From: Sporolactobacillus sp. THM7-7
Lineage (GTDB): Bacteria > Bacillota > Bacilli > Bacillales > Sporolactobacillaceae
NCBI RefSeq assembly: GCF_004153225.1
Contig: NZ_SEMB01000013.1
Span: 1 to 64,000, forward strand
Length of the DNA stretch: 64,000 bases
Direction: 5' to 3'
Shown here: in pieces, positions 1 to 9,154 of the stretch
How positions within the stretch are numbered: position 1 is the stretch's first letter
How the letters are laid out: every line of letters starts with the position of its first letter
Notes under the pieces: model-generated
The model's input: the letters and a program-made list of their open reading frames with translations, nothing else
Database searches by the model: none
What the model was told of the DNA's origin: nothing
Position numbers and translations under genes: made by a program

Positions 1-1
1 A

Positions 2-67
2 CAGTATCTGCAAGGAAAGTCAGGTATTCCCATGCATCGAGCACTTAAGGCGCTGCAAGGCTTTTAA
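2..67 (+). CDS. 3' end of an unidentified CDS cut by the window edge
   Basis: Frame 2 is open from the window edge for 21 codons and ends in TAA. The visible C-terminus ends with PMHRALKALQGF. In B. subtilis the genes just upstream of comN are spoVB and yrbG, so this could be the tail of a gene of that cluster, but 21 residues are not enough to identify it. A chance open frame is equally possible. Confidence 0.3.
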   Translation, partial: QYLQGKSGIPMHRALKALQGF

Positions 68-201
68 AAAGCAACAAGGATTCAGCCAGGGTAAACTCTA
101 AACCAATGAATACGCTTACTTATCTAGCCATAAAAATTTCTGCCTACAATTGCTTGACTCAACCAATGGCCGCGGCTGTATTTCGTCATTCCGAGCAATT
201 A

Positions 202-210
202 TGCTATGAT
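202..210 (+). promoter_or_regulatory. Extended -10 promoter for comN
   Basis: TGCTATGAT is an extended -10 (TGn plus TATGAT). The -35 region (TTCGTC at 182-187, 17 bp away) is poor, which suits an extended -10 promoter. The predicted transcript start near 217 leaves only a very short leader before the comN ribosome site at 221-225. This supports the comN start at 233. Confidence 0.45.
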
Positions 211-232
211 AGACTCTATGGGAGGAATGGAC

Positions 233-520
233 ATGCCGGAAGCGAATGACGATCTGGAAAAATGGAGGGATCGAATCGCCCCTTTTTTGCAAAGCAAGCT
301 GGAAGAATTTCATCTGCTCGGTCTGGACGAGATAACGATGGATGATTTCTGGATATTCACTAAAGAATCGATTGGGCGGAAAAAAGAAAAGAAACCGGAA
401 CGAATACATGAAGTAGTGGCAGACGTCATGGCGCTTACTGTCAACGATTACCTGAACAAACTGCGCACCGACATGTTTCAAGGCAGTGAGCTTAAAATCG
501 ACGACTCACTCTTTAAATAA
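233..520 (+). CDS. comN: ComN-type post-transcriptional regulator
   Basis: This is a 95-residue soluble protein resembling the ComN (YrzD) family, which in B. subtilis acts post-transcriptionally on comEA-comEC mRNA and interacts with DivIVA at cell poles. It is mostly charged and helical, with a central W-IFTKESIGRKKEKKP stretch and no membrane segment. Length is close to the 98 residues of B. subtilis ComN, and the position just before secD/secF is the same. The start at 233 is chosen because GGAGG at 221-225 gives 7-base spacing; ATGs at 206, 218 and 227 lie before, over or directly against that site. The comE operon, its known target, lies 42 kb downstream. Confidence 0.8.
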   Translation: MPEANDDLEKWRDRIAPFLQSKLEEFHLLGLDEITMDDFWIFTKESIGRKKEKKPERIHEVVADVMALTVNDYLNKLRTDMFQGSELKIDDSLFK

Positions 521-542
521 TCGGCGCATGGCGTCTAAAGCA

Positions 543-583
543 CAGCATTCCGGGGCAGGCAGGAGACTTGCGCCGGAATGCTG
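543..583 (+). promoter_or_regulatory. Strong hairpin between comN and secD
   Basis: CAGCATTCCGG (543-553) pairs perfectly with CCGGAATGCTG (573-583) around a 19-base loop. No T-run follows, so it is not a typical intrinsic terminator. It lies 33 bp before the secD start and could be an mRNA processing or stability element, or a protein-binding site. Function unknown. Confidence 0.5.
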
Positions 584-616
584 CAGTAGAGGAAGAGAAG
601 GGAGAAACACAAGATT

Positions 617-1912
617 ATGGTAAAAAAGGGACGGATCTTCTCCTTTTTTGCAATTTTGGTTGCCGCTGCAATCATACTTGGTTTCGCGACCAAGCCCATT
701 ATACATAATGTCAAACTGGGTCTTGATTTAAAGGGCGGTTTCGAAGTGCTCTATCAAGTCAAACCGCTGAAAGCGGGCCAGAAAATCGACAGTGAAACGA
801 TGAGCAATGCCGTGGCGGCAATCAGCAAGCGCATTAACGTTCTTGGGGTAAGCGAACCGGGCATTTCGATCGAAAACGGAAACAGGATTCGCGTGCAGCT
901 GCCCGGTGTCACAAATGAGAAGCGGGCCAGGGAACTGCTGTCGACAACTGCTAATCTGACATTCAGGGATTATAAGGACAAGCTGATGCTTGACGGAGGA
1001 GATCTTCAGCCGGGCAAAGCGAAGGTGGCTTTCGACGAGATGAATCGCCCACTCGTGACGCTCCAGCTGAAAGATTCGAAGAAATTTGCCGATGTGACCC
1101 GGAAAATTCTGAACGAAGCCCCGAATAACGTTCTCGTCATCTGGATGGATTACGGCAAAGGGGATTCATACGAAAAAGAGGCGGCAAAAGAGAATCATAA
1201 ATTCATTTCTGCACCCGCGGTAAACAATGTACTCAATACGACCGATGTTCAGATTACCGGCGATTTTACGGTGCAGGAAGCGAAAAATCTGAAAGACTTA
1301 CTGAATTCCGGCTCGCTCCCAGTGAGAATGGATGAAATCTATTCGACGTCGGTCGGGGCGCAATTCGGCCAGGATTCCATGCAGCAGACATTATTTGCCG
1401 GGGCGCTCGGTGTCGGAGTCATTCTGCTTTTCATGCTCTTGTTTTACCGGCTCGGCGGTCTGATCGCCGATATCACGCTTGCCTTCTACGTGTATGTCGT
1501 TATGGCCGTCTTTGTCGGGCTTCAGGCTGTTCTGACGCTGCCGGGGATCGCGGCGCTGATCCTTGGCATCGGGATGGCGGTCGACGCGAATATTATTACG
1601 CTGGAACGGATTAAAGACGAGATTCGCAGCGGCAAATCGATTCAGTCCGCGTACAGGGCGGGCAACAAGCGGGCCCTGCCGACCGTGGTGGATGCCAATC
1701 TGACGACGATCATTGCTGCAGCCGTTCTGTTTTTTATTGGAAACAGTGCGGTCAAAGGGTTCGCCGTCATGCTCCTGATCAGCAATGTGATCACTTTTAT
1801 CACGTCGATTTATGGTGCGCGGCTCCTGCTCGGGCTGCTTATTCGAAGCCGAATCCTGGACGGCAAACCGGGCCTGTTTGGCGTGAAAAGGAGGGACATT
1901 CGTGAAATCTGA
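617..1912 (+). CDS. secD: Protein translocase subunit SecD
   Basis: SecD is an RND-type membrane partner of SecYEG that uses the proton gradient to help pull preproteins out of the translocon. The 431-residue protein has an N-terminal membrane segment (about 8-25), the conserved DLKGG motif at 37-41, a large extracytoplasmic domain, and a cluster of five membrane segments from about residue 255. That cluster contains the GMAVDANIITLERI signature of transmembrane helix 4. In B. subtilis SecD and SecF are fused as SecDF; here they are separate genes overlapping by 11 bases, which implies translational coupling. The start at 617 follows an AAGGGAGAA ribosome site. Confidence 0.95.
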   Translation: MVKKGRIFSFFAILVAAAIILGFATKPIIHNVKLGLDLKGGFEVLYQVKPLKAGQKIDSETMSNAVAAISKRINVLGVSEPGISIENGNRIRVQLPGVTNEKRARELLSTTANLTFRDYKDKLMLDGGDLQPGKAKVAFDEMNRPLVTLQLKDSKKFADVTRKILNEAPNNVLVIWMDYGKGDSYEKEAAKENHKFISAPAVNNVLNTTDVQITGDFTVQEAKNLKDLLNSGSLPVRMDEIYSTSVGAQFGQDSMQQTLFAGALGVGVILLFMLLFYRLGGLIADITLAFYVYVVMAVFVGLQAVLTLPGIAALILGIGMAVDANIITLERIKDEIRSGKSIQSAYRAGNKRALPTVVDANLTTIIAAAVLFFIGNSAVKGFAVMLLISNVITFITSIYGARLLLGLLIRSRILDGKPGLFGVKRRDIREI

Positions 1913-2858
1913 CCTGAAATCGGATTACAAACATTACAATAAATTTTATGATCATCTTGATTTTATGAAATACCGAAATGTTTTTTTTACTTTCTCGATC
2001 GTGCTTACGATGCTCGGGATCATTTCTCTGTTCGTTTTCCGACTGAATCTGAGCATTGATTTTTCCAGCGGCACCCGGGTGGATCTTGAGGCGAATCACC
2101 CGCTGTCCATAGAGGAAGTCAGCCGGACGTTTGAGGATTCGGGATATCAGCCGGAGCGCCCGGTGCTTGCCGGCGGCAATCAAAATATAGCTACGGTGCG
2201 GCTTAACGAAGAGCTGACCCATCAGGAGATTGCTCAGCTCAAAAGCGCGCTCCAGGATCGATTCAATGCCGAGCCCAATGTGAGTACGGTTTCTCCGCAG
2301 GTAGGTCGGGATCTGGCTAAGAACGCGCTATTCGCGCTGTCCCTGGCTTCCATTTTTATCATCATCTATGTCTGGATCCGTTTTGAATTTCTTCAGGGGC
2401 TGACGGCAGTGCTTGCTTTGATTCACGACAGCTTCTTCATTATCACGGTCTTCAGTTTGTTTCGTATCGAGGTCAATATTTTGCTTATCTCTGCGATTCT
2501 GACCATTATCGGCTATTCCATTAACGACACGATCGTCACTTTTGATCGCGTTCGGGAGAATATCAAGCGTACGGGGAAAAGGCTGACGACACTGGACGAA
2601 TTCGGCAGTATTGTCAACCTAAGCATTCGCGAGACGCTGACACGGTCGGTCAACACGGTGTTAACGGTTCTCTTTCCGGTTATCTTCCTTTTGATTTTCG
2701 GAAGCCCGTCGATCCGTACCTTTACGATTGCTCTCTTAGTTGGACTGCTTTGCGGCGTTTATTCGTCCATCTGTATCGCCTGCCCGCTCTGGGCGGTCCT
2801 GAAGGTGAAATACTTGGCGCGCAGAAAGAAGAAGAGGACCGTTCGGACGGAAGGATGA
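1902..2858 (+). CDS. secF: Protein translocase subunit SecF
   Basis: SecF is the second half of the SecD-SecF secretion motor. The 318-residue protein has a first membrane segment at about 27-46, the conserved IDFSSGTRVD motif at 52-61, an extracytoplasmic loop, and five further membrane helices including IGYSINDTIVTFDRVREN, typical of SecF helix 4. It starts with GTG inside the last codons of secD, preceded by AGGAGGG within secD, so the two are translated together. The C-terminus is short and very basic (RRKKKR). A split secD/secF pair instead of the fused SecDF is a lineage difference from B. subtilis. Confidence 0.95.
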   Translation: MKSDLKSDYKHYNKFYDHLDFMKYRNVFFTFSIVLTMLGIISLFVFRLNLSIDFSSGTRVDLEANHPLSIEEVSRTFEDSGYQPERPVLAGGNQNIATVRLNEELTHQEIAQLKSALQDRFNAEPNVSTVSPQVGRDLAKNALFALSLASIFIIIYVWIRFEFLQGLTAVLALIHDSFFIITVFSLFRIEVNILLISAILTIIGYSINDTIVTFDRVRENIKRTGKRLTTLDEFGSIVNLSIRETLTRSVNTVLTVLFPVIFLLIFGSPSIRTFTIALLVGLLCGVYSSICIACPLWAVLKVKYLARRKKKRTVRTEG

Positions 2859-2907
2859 GGATGCAGAAATCCCGGATTGATAAAGAATGAGAAAAGGTGA
2901 CGAACAG

Positions 2908-3264
2908 ATGAACAAACAATGGGCTATTCTTTTCGCGCTATTGTCTCTTTTACTTATCGTTCTCTTTTCGATCGCGAATGTGGATAACGTGACGTTCAGC
3001 TTTTTAATTGGGACCGTCAGACTTCCTCTGATTCTTGTCATTGTCGGCTCGCTCCTTGTTGGTGCGTTTCTAGTCGGTGTATTCGCTTACACGCGATTGT
3101 ATAAACAGAGTCGAGAAATCCGCTTACTCAGACGGGAGCTTGGGCGTCTGAAACAGCTTCATCCCGAAGACGCGGAGCGGATGGCTGATGACGAGGGAGG
3201 ACCGGATCAGCAAGAAGAGACAGAGACCCGCTCTTCAAGGCATCGCCGCGCTTTGAAAAAATAA
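2908..3264 (+). CDS. LapA-domain (DUF1049) membrane protein
   Basis: A 118-residue protein with two membrane segments (about 5-24 and 40-61) joined by an N-V-D-N-V-T-F-S-F hairpin. This is the layout of LapA-domain/DUF1049 proteins such as B. subtilis YrvD, found in the same place between secDF and recJ. The second half is a basic then acidic hydrophilic cytoplasmic tail, RRELGRLKQL onward, possibly coiled coil. The start at 2908 is chosen for AAAAGGTGA at 2892-2900; an in-frame ATG at 2887 lacks a site. Function is unknown; E. coli LapA takes part in control of LPS assembly, which is not relevant in a Gram-positive. Confidence 0.8.
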   Translation: MNKQWAILFALLSLLLIVLFSIANVDNVTFSFLIGTVRLPLILVIVGSLLVGAFLVGVFAYTRLYKQSREIRLLRRELGRLKQLHPEDAERMADDEGGPDQQEETETRSSRHRRALKK

Positions 3265-3324
3265 CTCGGATGGTGTTCGGGAGTCAGAGGAGACTCTATG
3301 AATCTATCAGAAGGAGGATCGCTC

Positions 3325-5673
3325 ATGCTGCGCTCAAAATTCCGCTGGCTGCGGCAAGAGGCGGATGAGGAAAAAGTCAAGCGGCTAGCCGACGCACTTC
3401 ATCTTTCTCAAATGACGGCCCGTCTCCTCGTCCTTCGGGAACTGGACGAACCGGATCAGGCGGACGCTTTTTTGCACCCTGAAAAATCGGTGTTTCACGA
3501 TCCGATGCGGATGCTTGGGATGCGGGAGGCGGCCAGCCGGATTCAATACGCGATTCATCACCGGGAGCCGATTCGGGTTTTCGGCGATTATGACGCCGAT
3601 GGAGTCACGTCGACGGCGCTTCTTGTCCGTGCGCTTAAAAAAATGGGCGGGAATATCTCCTGGTATATTCCCAATCGTTTCAGAGACGGATATGGTCCAA
3701 ATATAGCGGCCGTAGAGCAGGCGAAAAAAGACGGCGTCGCGCTTATCGTGACCGTCGATTCGGGCATCGCTGCGCCCGGGGCGGCGGAGCGGGCCGGATC
3801 GCTCGGCATCGACTATATTGTTACCGATCATCACGAGCCGCCTCCTGATTTGCCGGATGCTTTCGCCATTCTAAATCCGAAGCAGCCTGGTTGCGGCTAT
3901 CCGTTTAAAGGACTGTCGGGAGCCGGAGTGGCCCTCAAACTCGCTCAGGCGCTTTTTCAAAATCATGTGAATCCTGACTGGATTGCGCTGGCGTCGATTG
4001 GGACTATAGCCGATCTTGTTCCCCTCAGGGATGAAAACCGGCTGATTGCTGCCAGAGGGCTGGAGTTGATCAATACAGGATCGCTTGCCGGGATCGAAGC
4101 CTTGAAGATGAAGGCGGGAAGCGGCTCCCCAATTAACGAAGAGACGGTCGCCTTTCAGTTGGCCCCCCGGCTGAATGCCGCGGGAAGAATGGCCGACGCG
4201 GACATCGCTCTGAACCTTCTTCTGGCCGATGATCCGTCGGAAGCGGCGGGGTTTGTCGGCGAATTGGAGGAGATGAACCGGAGGCGCAGGTCGCTTGTCG
4301 ATGCGATTGCTCGGTCGGCTGAGAAGAAAGCCGCCGCTTTTTATGAGCGCGGAGACAAGGCGCTTGTAATCGCTGGGGAAGGCTGGCACGAGGGTGTCAT
4401 CGGCATCGTCGCCTCCCGTATTGTAGAAAAGTATTATCGGCCGGCGATTATACTGAGTATCGACCCCGAGAGCGGGATGGCGAAAGGGTCGGGACGAAGC
4501 ATCGAAGGGTTTAATCTGTATGAGGGGCTGTCGGCAGCACAGGACCATCTGACTCAGTTCGGTGGTCATCCGATGGCCGCCGGACTGTCGCTTCCCGCCG
4601 ATGAGATTGATGCATTCAGAGAAGATTTTAAACGGACGGCCGATTCGCTGGATGAAGAGATGCTGATCCCCGGCAAGAACATTGACAGTCTGGTTGATCC
4701 CGACCAGGTGACGGTCGAACAGATTGATGAACTGAGTCTTCTTTCTCCTTTCGGCACCGGCAATCCCCGTCCGGTTTTCCTGATGGAAGCGCTCCATCTT
4801 TCTAAAATGAGCGGCGTTGGCAGAGAACAGGCTCATCTGAAAGTGGCACTAAAAGGGGAAAAAAACACGCTCGACGGGATTGGATTCGGTATGGGACCGA
4901 TGAAAAAGGAGATTTCACCGGCGGATCGGGTGAGCGTTGTCGGAGAGCTCAGCGTCAATGAATGGAACGGATTCAGAAAACCGCAGCTGATGATCGCCGA
5001 TCTGGCCGTTGACGGCCTCCAGTTATTTGACTGGCGGTCGGATCAAAAGGTTCATGAAAAGATCCGGCAGCTTCCGCGGGATCGGTCGGCCGTTATCTCC
5101 TTTCATCCGGAAATGTTGGGAAGGCTCCAGATCGCCGAAGAGGTTACGCCGTACCATCCGGGAGTAACTATCCGGAGGCCGAACCTGGTTCTCCTTGATT
5201 TGCCGGACGAGGAGGAGCAGCTGTCGGAACTGTTGGCAAAGAGTCCGGATGTTCACCGAATCTATGCGGTTTTTCATCATAAAAACGATCACTATTTTTC
5301 TACGTTTCCGACTCGCAATCATTTTATTTGGTATTACGCACTGATTCGGCGCGATCACTCGTTCCGCCTCTCGGCCATGGTTAAGAAAATTTCCCGATTT
5401 AAAGGATGGTCCTCATCAAGTGTTTATTTTATGACGAAGGTGTTTTTGGAGCTTGATTTTGTTAAAATAGAGGGAGATATTCTGACGGAAAATCGCATGC
5501 CGAAAAAAGCGCCTCTCAGTGAATCGCCCACTTATCGCAACGAAAAAAAACAGCTTGAATTGGAAGAACTTTTCTGCTATTCATCGCTTTCTTCACTCAA
5601 AGCGTGGTTTGATAAACAGGACAAACGTCGAAAAACGGCAAAGAAGCCGGAGGGAACACTCAATGGACTATAA
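3325..5673 (+). CDS. recJ: Single-stranded-DNA-specific exonuclease RecJ
   Basis: RecJ degrades single-stranded DNA 5' to 3' in recombination and mismatch or base-excision repair. The 782-residue protein carries the DHH phosphoesterase motifs, DYDADG at 88-93 and DHH at 168-170, then the DHHA1 region with NAAGRM and GGHPMAAG, an OB-like domain, and a long C-terminal extension as in Bacillales RecJ. The start at 3325 follows AGAAGGAGG at 3309-3317 with 7-base spacing; the upstream ATG at 3298 lacks a site. The stop overlaps the apt start by 11 bases. The last ~180 residues are not needed for the nuclease fold and are lineage-specific. Confidence 0.95.
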   Translation: MLRSKFRWLRQEADEEKVKRLADALHLSQMTARLLVLRELDEPDQADAFLHPEKSVFHDPMRMLGMREAASRIQYAIHHREPIRVFGDYDADGVTSTALLVRALKKMGGNISWYIPNRFRDGYGPNIAAVEQAKKDGVALIVTVDSGIAAPGAAERAGSLGIDYIVTDHHEPPPDLPDAFAILNPKQPGCGYPFKGLSGAGVALKLAQALFQNHVNPDWIALASIGTIADLVPLRDENRLIAARGLELINTGSLAGIEALKMKAGSGSPINEETVAFQLAPRLNAAGRMADADIALNLLLADDPSEAAGFVGELEEMNRRRRSLVDAIARSAEKKAAAFYERGDKALVIAGEGWHEGVIGIVASRIVEKYYRPAIILSIDPESGMAKGSGRSIEGFNLYEGLSAAQDHLTQFGGHPMAAGLSLPADEIDAFREDFKRTADSLDEEMLIPGKNIDSLVDPDQVTVEQIDELSLLSPFGTGNPRPVFLMEALHLSKMSGVGREQAHLKVALKGEKNTLDGIGFGMGPMKKEISPADRVSVVGELSVNEWNGFRKPQLMIADLAVDGLQLFDWRSDQKVHEKIRQLPRDRSAVISFHPEMLGRLQIAEEVTPYHPGVTIRRPNLVLLDLPDEEEQLSELLAKSPDVHRIYAVFHHKNDHYFSTFPTRNHFIWYYALIRRDHSFRLSAMVKKISRFKGWSSSSVYFMTKVFLELDFVKIEGDILTENRMPKKAPLSESPTYRNEKKQLELEELFCYSSLSSLKAWFDKQDKRRKTAKKPEGTLNGL

Positions 5674-6175
5674 AAAATATATTAAGTCGATACCGAATTT
5701 TCCAACAAAGGGGATTCATTTCAGAGATATCACCTCGTTATTGGAGATCGGGCCCGTTTATAAAGCGGCCATTGACGAGATGGCCGTTTTCGGCCGAAGC
5801 AAAAACGCAGAAGTCGTTGTCGGTCCGGAAGCACGCGGATTTGTGATCGGCGGACCGCTCGCCTACGCCATGGATATCGGCTTTGTTCCGGTCAGAAAAC
5901 CCGGAAAACTGCCGCGCGAGGTCGTGACGGTCACTTATGAAAAGGAATACGGAACAGACGAACTCTGTATTCATAAAGATGCGGTCCGGCCGGGTCAGCG
6001 CGTGCTTGTGACGGATGATCTGCTTGCGACCGGAGGGACGATCGGGGCGACTATCGACCTTGTCGAACGTCTCGGCGGAGATGTCGTCGGTGTCGCTTTT
6101 CTTATTGAGCTGACCGAACTGAGAGGACGCGAGCAGCTGTCCGATTACAGCGTTTTTTCTTTGATGGATTATTGA
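5663..6175 (+). CDS. apt: Adenine phosphoribosyltransferase
   Basis: Apt makes AMP from adenine and PRPP (purine salvage). The 170-residue protein has the type I PRTase fold signature [13 protein letters not shown], the PRPP-binding loop with its paired acidic residues, and the N-terminal [15 protein letters not shown] segment typical of bacterial Apt. Length equals that of B. subtilis Apt. The ATG at 5663 lies inside the recJ 3' end, after GAGGGAAC, so the two are probably coupled. A terminator follows at 6188. The frame remains open upstream to 5519 within recJ, but those residues do not match the family. Confidence 0.95.
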   Translation: MDYKKYIKSIPNFPTKGIHFRDITSLLEIGPVYKAAIDEMAVFGRSKNAEVVVGPEARGFVIGGPLAYAMDIGFVPVRKPGKLPREVVTVTYEKEYGTDELCIHKDAVRPGQRVLVTDDLLATGGTIGATIDLVERLGGDVVGVAFLIELTELRGREQLSDYSVFSLMDY

Positions 6176-6187
6176 CGTCGAACGTTT

Positions 6188-6220
6188 AAGAGTGCCTTGT
6201 AACAGGGGGGCGCTCTTTTT
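6188..6220 (+). terminator. Intrinsic terminator after apt
   Basis: AAGAGTGCC (6188-6196) pairs, with one G-U, with GGCGCTCTT (6209-6217), followed by a T-run. It ends the comN/secD-to-apt transcription unit before relA. Confidence 0.8.
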
Positions 6221-6252
6221 ATCGCACTCGTGAACACGGCGAGAGTAGGCCG

Positions 6253-6270
6253 CATCTGCACGTGCAGATG
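6253..6270. promoter_or_regulatory. Perfect 18-bp palindrome upstream of the relA promoter
   Basis: CATCTGCACGTGCAGATG is identical to its reverse complement. It sits 8 bp before the -35 box of the putative relA promoter. The position and perfect dyad suggest a site for a homodimeric regulator, more likely an activator or a distal repressor site than a terminator, as there is no loop or T-run. The binding protein is unknown. Confidence 0.5.
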
Positions 6271-6278
6271 GGAAAAAC

Positions 6279-6307
6279 TTTACATCAGCCTTATTTTCTC
6301 AGATAAT
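6279..6307 (+). promoter_or_regulatory. Sigma-A-type promoter for relA
   Basis: TTTACA (6279-6284), 17-bp spacer, GATAAT (6302-6307). The predicted start is near 6314, about 40 bases before the relA start codon. Confidence 0.65.
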
Positions 6308-6355
6308 AGTACTACTATACCAGCTGAATAGGGCATCGCATAAGGTGATGGGAAC

Positions 6356-8530
6356 ATGACGATGGAAGAACTAATCACAAAGGCATCCGGCTATCTTGAT
6401 GAAGAAAATATTCAGTCTATCAGGGAAGCCTATGAATTCGCAAAAAAGGCGCATGCCGGTCAATTCCGAAAATCCGGCGAGCCCTATATCAACCATCCGG
6501 TTGAAGTCGCCGGCATTTTAGTCAATCTGAAAATGGATGCAACGACGATCATCAGCGGATTTCTCCATGATGTGGTTGAAGATACACAGATCACGCTTGA
6601 CGATATTCGCGACGTGTTTGGCGAGAACGTCGCCATACTTGTTGACGGAGTGACGAAGCTCAGGCACTTTGAGTATACATCCAAAGAAGATCAGCAGGCG
6701 GAAAATCATCGAAAAATGTTTGTCGCCATGGCCCGCGATCTCAGGTGCGTGATTGTGAAACTCGCCGACCGATTGCACAACATGCGTACGCTGAAATTCA
6801 TGAGGAAAGAAAAACAGATCCAGAAAGCCAATGAGACACTGGAAATTTTCGCCCCGCTCGCCAACCGCCTGGGTATTTCCGCCATTAAGTGGGAGCTTGA
6901 AGATATTTCTCTCCGCTACCTCAATCCCCAACAGTATTACCGGATCGTCAATCTGATGAAACAAAAAAGGAATGAACGCGAAGCCTATATCGCCCAAGTT
7001 GTCGAAGACTTAAAGAAATATTTGCAAACCGTTCATATTGGAGCGGAAATCTCCGGACGCCCGAAACACATCTACAGTATTTACAGGAAAATGGTGAATC
7101 AGCATAAACAATTCAACGAGATTTACGATCTGTTCGCCGTCCGGATCATCGTGAAAAGCATCAAAGACTGTTATGCCGTGCTAGGCATTATCCATACCCA
7201 CTGGAAACCGATGCCGGGCCGCTTTAAAGATTATATTGCCATGCCGAAAGCGAATATGTATCAATCGTTGCATACGACGGTCATCGGACCAAGGGGGGAC
7301 CCTCTCGAAGTGCAAATCCGGACCGAGGAGATGCACGATGTCGCCGAGTACGGAATCGCGGCGCACTGGGCCTATAAAGAGGGCAAAACGAAAAATATCA
7401 ATAATAAGTTTGAAGACCGGCTAACCTGGTTCCGTGAAATCCTCGAGTGGCAGAATGAAACGGATAATGCGAAGGAATTCATGGAATCGCTCAAGATGGA
7501 TCTTTTTTCCGATACGGTCTTTGTCTTTACGCCGAAAGGAGACGTTATCGAGCTTCCGGTCGGTTCGGTGCCGATAGATTTCGCTTACCGCATTCATACG
7601 GAAATCGGTAATAAGACGGTAGGAGCGAAAGTGAACGGGAAAATCGTTCCTCTGGATTACAAACTGAAGACCGGCGATATCGTTGAGGTCATGACGTCGA
7701 GTCATTCTTACGGTCCCAGCCGCGACTGGCTGAAAATCGCCAAAAGTTCAACGGTGAAAAATAAGATTAAGCAATGGTTTAAAAGACAGCAGCGCGAGGA
7801 GAACGTAGCGAAAGGCCGCGACCTGATCGAGAAGGAACTGAGAAGCCAGGGACTCAGCATTAAAGAGGCGATGAATGAGGAAAATTTCGCCCTGGTTGTC
7901 AGAAAATATAATTTTTCCCATGAGAATGAGTTGTTTGCCGCTGTCGGCGATAACGGCATTCCGGCGAGACAGGTCGTCTCAAGGCTCACGGAAGACGAGC
8001 AGAAAACGAAAGAGACAGAGCCCGAGGAACCGCTTCACTCGTTTCCCGATACGAACAAATATAAGCGGCACCGGGGAACGTCGTCGGGTGTGCGGACCAA
8101 AGGAATCGATAATTTACTGATTCGTCTTGCTCGATGTTGCAATCCCGTCCCCGGCGATGCGATTATCGGCTATGTCACACGAGGACGAGGGGTGACGGTT
8201 CATCGTGCGGATTGCCCGAATATTGTTAATGAAGAATCAAAAGAGCGTCTTATGGAAGTAGAATGGGAGAACAACGAGGAAAAATCGAAAGAGTACAATG
8301 TGGATATCGAGATTACCGGTTATGATCGCAGCGGTCTCCTGAATGAAGTGCTGCAGTGCGTTTCCGATACGCACACGGCCATTAACGCGGTGAGCGGGAA
8401 ATCCGATAAAAATAAAGTCGCCTCCATTCATATGACGATCGCGATTACAAATATCGAACATTTGCATCGTGTTGTCGATAAAATCAAACGATTGCCCGAT
8501 ATTTACTCGGTCCGCCGGATGATGCAATGA
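6356..8530 (+). CDS. relA: Bifunctional (p)ppGpp synthetase/hydrolase RelA/SpoT (Rel)
   Basis: Rel makes (p)ppGpp from ATP and GTP/GDP on starved ribosomes and hydrolyses it otherwise. The 724-residue protein has the order HD hydrolase (HD at 71-72, HDVVED), synthetase domain with RFKDYIAMPKANMYQSLHTT near residue 290, TGS domain starting about 385 (VFVFTPKGDVIELP), a conserved Cys-Cys helical/zinc-finger segment (LARCCNPVPGD) and a C-terminal ACT domain. Both active sites look intact, as in B. subtilis Rel (734 aa). The start at 6356 follows AAGGTGATGG; an ATG two codons later is possible. dtd lies 98 bases downstream. Confidence 0.96.
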   Translation: MTMEELITKASGYLDEENIQSIREAYEFAKKAHAGQFRKSGEPYINHPVEVAGILVNLKMDATTIISGFLHDVVEDTQITLDDIRDVFGENVAILVDGVTKLRHFEYTSKEDQQAENHRKMFVAMARDLRCVIVKLADRLHNMRTLKFMRKEKQIQKANETLEIFAPLANRLGISAIKWELEDISLRYLNPQQYYRIVNLMKQKRNEREAYIAQVVEDLKKYLQTVHIGAEISGRPKHIYSIYRKMVNQHKQFNEIYDLFAVRIIVKSIKDCYAVLGIIHTHWKPMPGRFKDYIAMPKANMYQSLHTTVIGPRGDPLEVQIRTEEMHDVAEYGIAAHWAYKEGKTKNINNKFEDRLTWFREILEWQNETDNAKEFMESLKMDLFSDTVFVFTPKGDVIELPVGSVPIDFAYRIHTEIGNKTVGAKVNGKIVPLDYKLKTGDIVEVMTSSHSYGPSRDWLKIAKSSTVKNKIKQWFKRQQREENVAKGRDLIEKELRSQGLSIKEAMNEENFALVVRKYNFSHENELFAAVGDNGIPARQVVSRLTEDEQKTKETEPEEPLHSFPDTNKYKRHRGTSSGVRTKGIDNLLIRLARCCNPVPGDAIIGYVTRGRGVTVHRADCPNIVNEESKERLMEVEWENNEEKSKEYNVDIEITGYDRSGLLNEVLQCVSDTHTAINAVSGKSDKNKVASIHMTIAITNIEHLHRVVDKIKRLPDIYSVRRMMQ

Positions 8531-8628
8531 CTCCGGTTTTTAAACAGCATCAAACAATCAGGGGGTCATGTTTCCCTGTTTCTAAATGTAAGTTGTTGTA
8601 AATAATGTTGCTTTAAGGATGATGGATG

Positions 8629-9078
8629 ATGAGAGTCGTACTTCAGAGAGTCACAAAAGCCAGCGTCACCGTCGATGGGAAAGCTGTTGGTCAGATCCGT
8701 CACGGGCTGATGCTGCTCGTCGGGATCAAAAAAGGAGACACCACGGAAGATACGGCTTACCTTGCCGAAAAGATTGCCGGTCTGCGCGTTTTTGAAGATG
8801 AAAAAGGAAAGATGAACCGTTCCGTTCTTGATGTCGACGGACAGATTTTGTCTGTTTCTCAGTTTACGCTGTATGGCGATCCGTCCCGCGGGAGAAGGCC
8901 GAGCTTTATTCAGGCCGCCCGGCCCGAAGAGGCAGAACCGCTTTACGAGGCGTTCAACGAGCGATTGCGAGGGCTCGGCATTGACGTATCGACGGGCGTT
9001 TTCGGTGCCGACATGTCCGTCTCGCTCGTGAACGACGGCCCCGTCACGCTCATTGTGGAAAGCAAGGGCCACGGGTGA
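8629..9078 (+). CDS. dtd: D-aminoacyl-tRNA deacylase
   Basis: Dtd removes D-amino acids and mischarged glycine from tRNAs. The 149-residue protein has the two family signatures, SQFTLYGD with RRPSF in the middle and LVNDGPVTL near the C-terminus, which form the cross-subunit active site of the homodimer. The start could be 8626 or 8629; 8629 gives [13 protein letters not shown] as in homologues and better spacing from AAGGAT. It follows relA, as in many Bacillales, with no clear terminator between them, so it is probably co-transcribed. Confidence 0.93.
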   Translation: MRVVLQRVTKASVTVDGKAVGQIRHGLMLLVGIKKGDTTEDTAYLAEKIAGLRVFEDEKGKMNRSVLDVDGQILSVSQFTLYGDPSRGRRPSFIQAARPEEAEPLYEAFNERLRGLGIDVSTGVFGADMSVSLVNDGPVTLIVESKGHG

Positions 9079-9119
9079 TAAGCCATCTATTTTTTGTTCG
9101 CACCCAAATCCCCAAAACC

Positions 9120-9148
9120 TTGACATTTTGCTGGATCATTCGTACTAT
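9120..9148 (+). promoter_or_regulatory. Sigma-A promoter for the hisS T-box leader
   Basis: Perfect -35 TTGACA (9120-9125), 17-bp spacer, -10 TACTAT (9143-9148). It reads into the T-box leader and then hisS-aspS. Confidence 0.8.
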
Positions 9149-9154
9149 ATAAGC

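Noticed and set aside
3871-4836. Minus-strand ORF of 321 codons opposite recJ
   Set aside because: recJ on the plus strand has all catalytic motifs; the antisense product is basic, low in structure and matches nothing, a typical shadow in GC-richer coding DNA.
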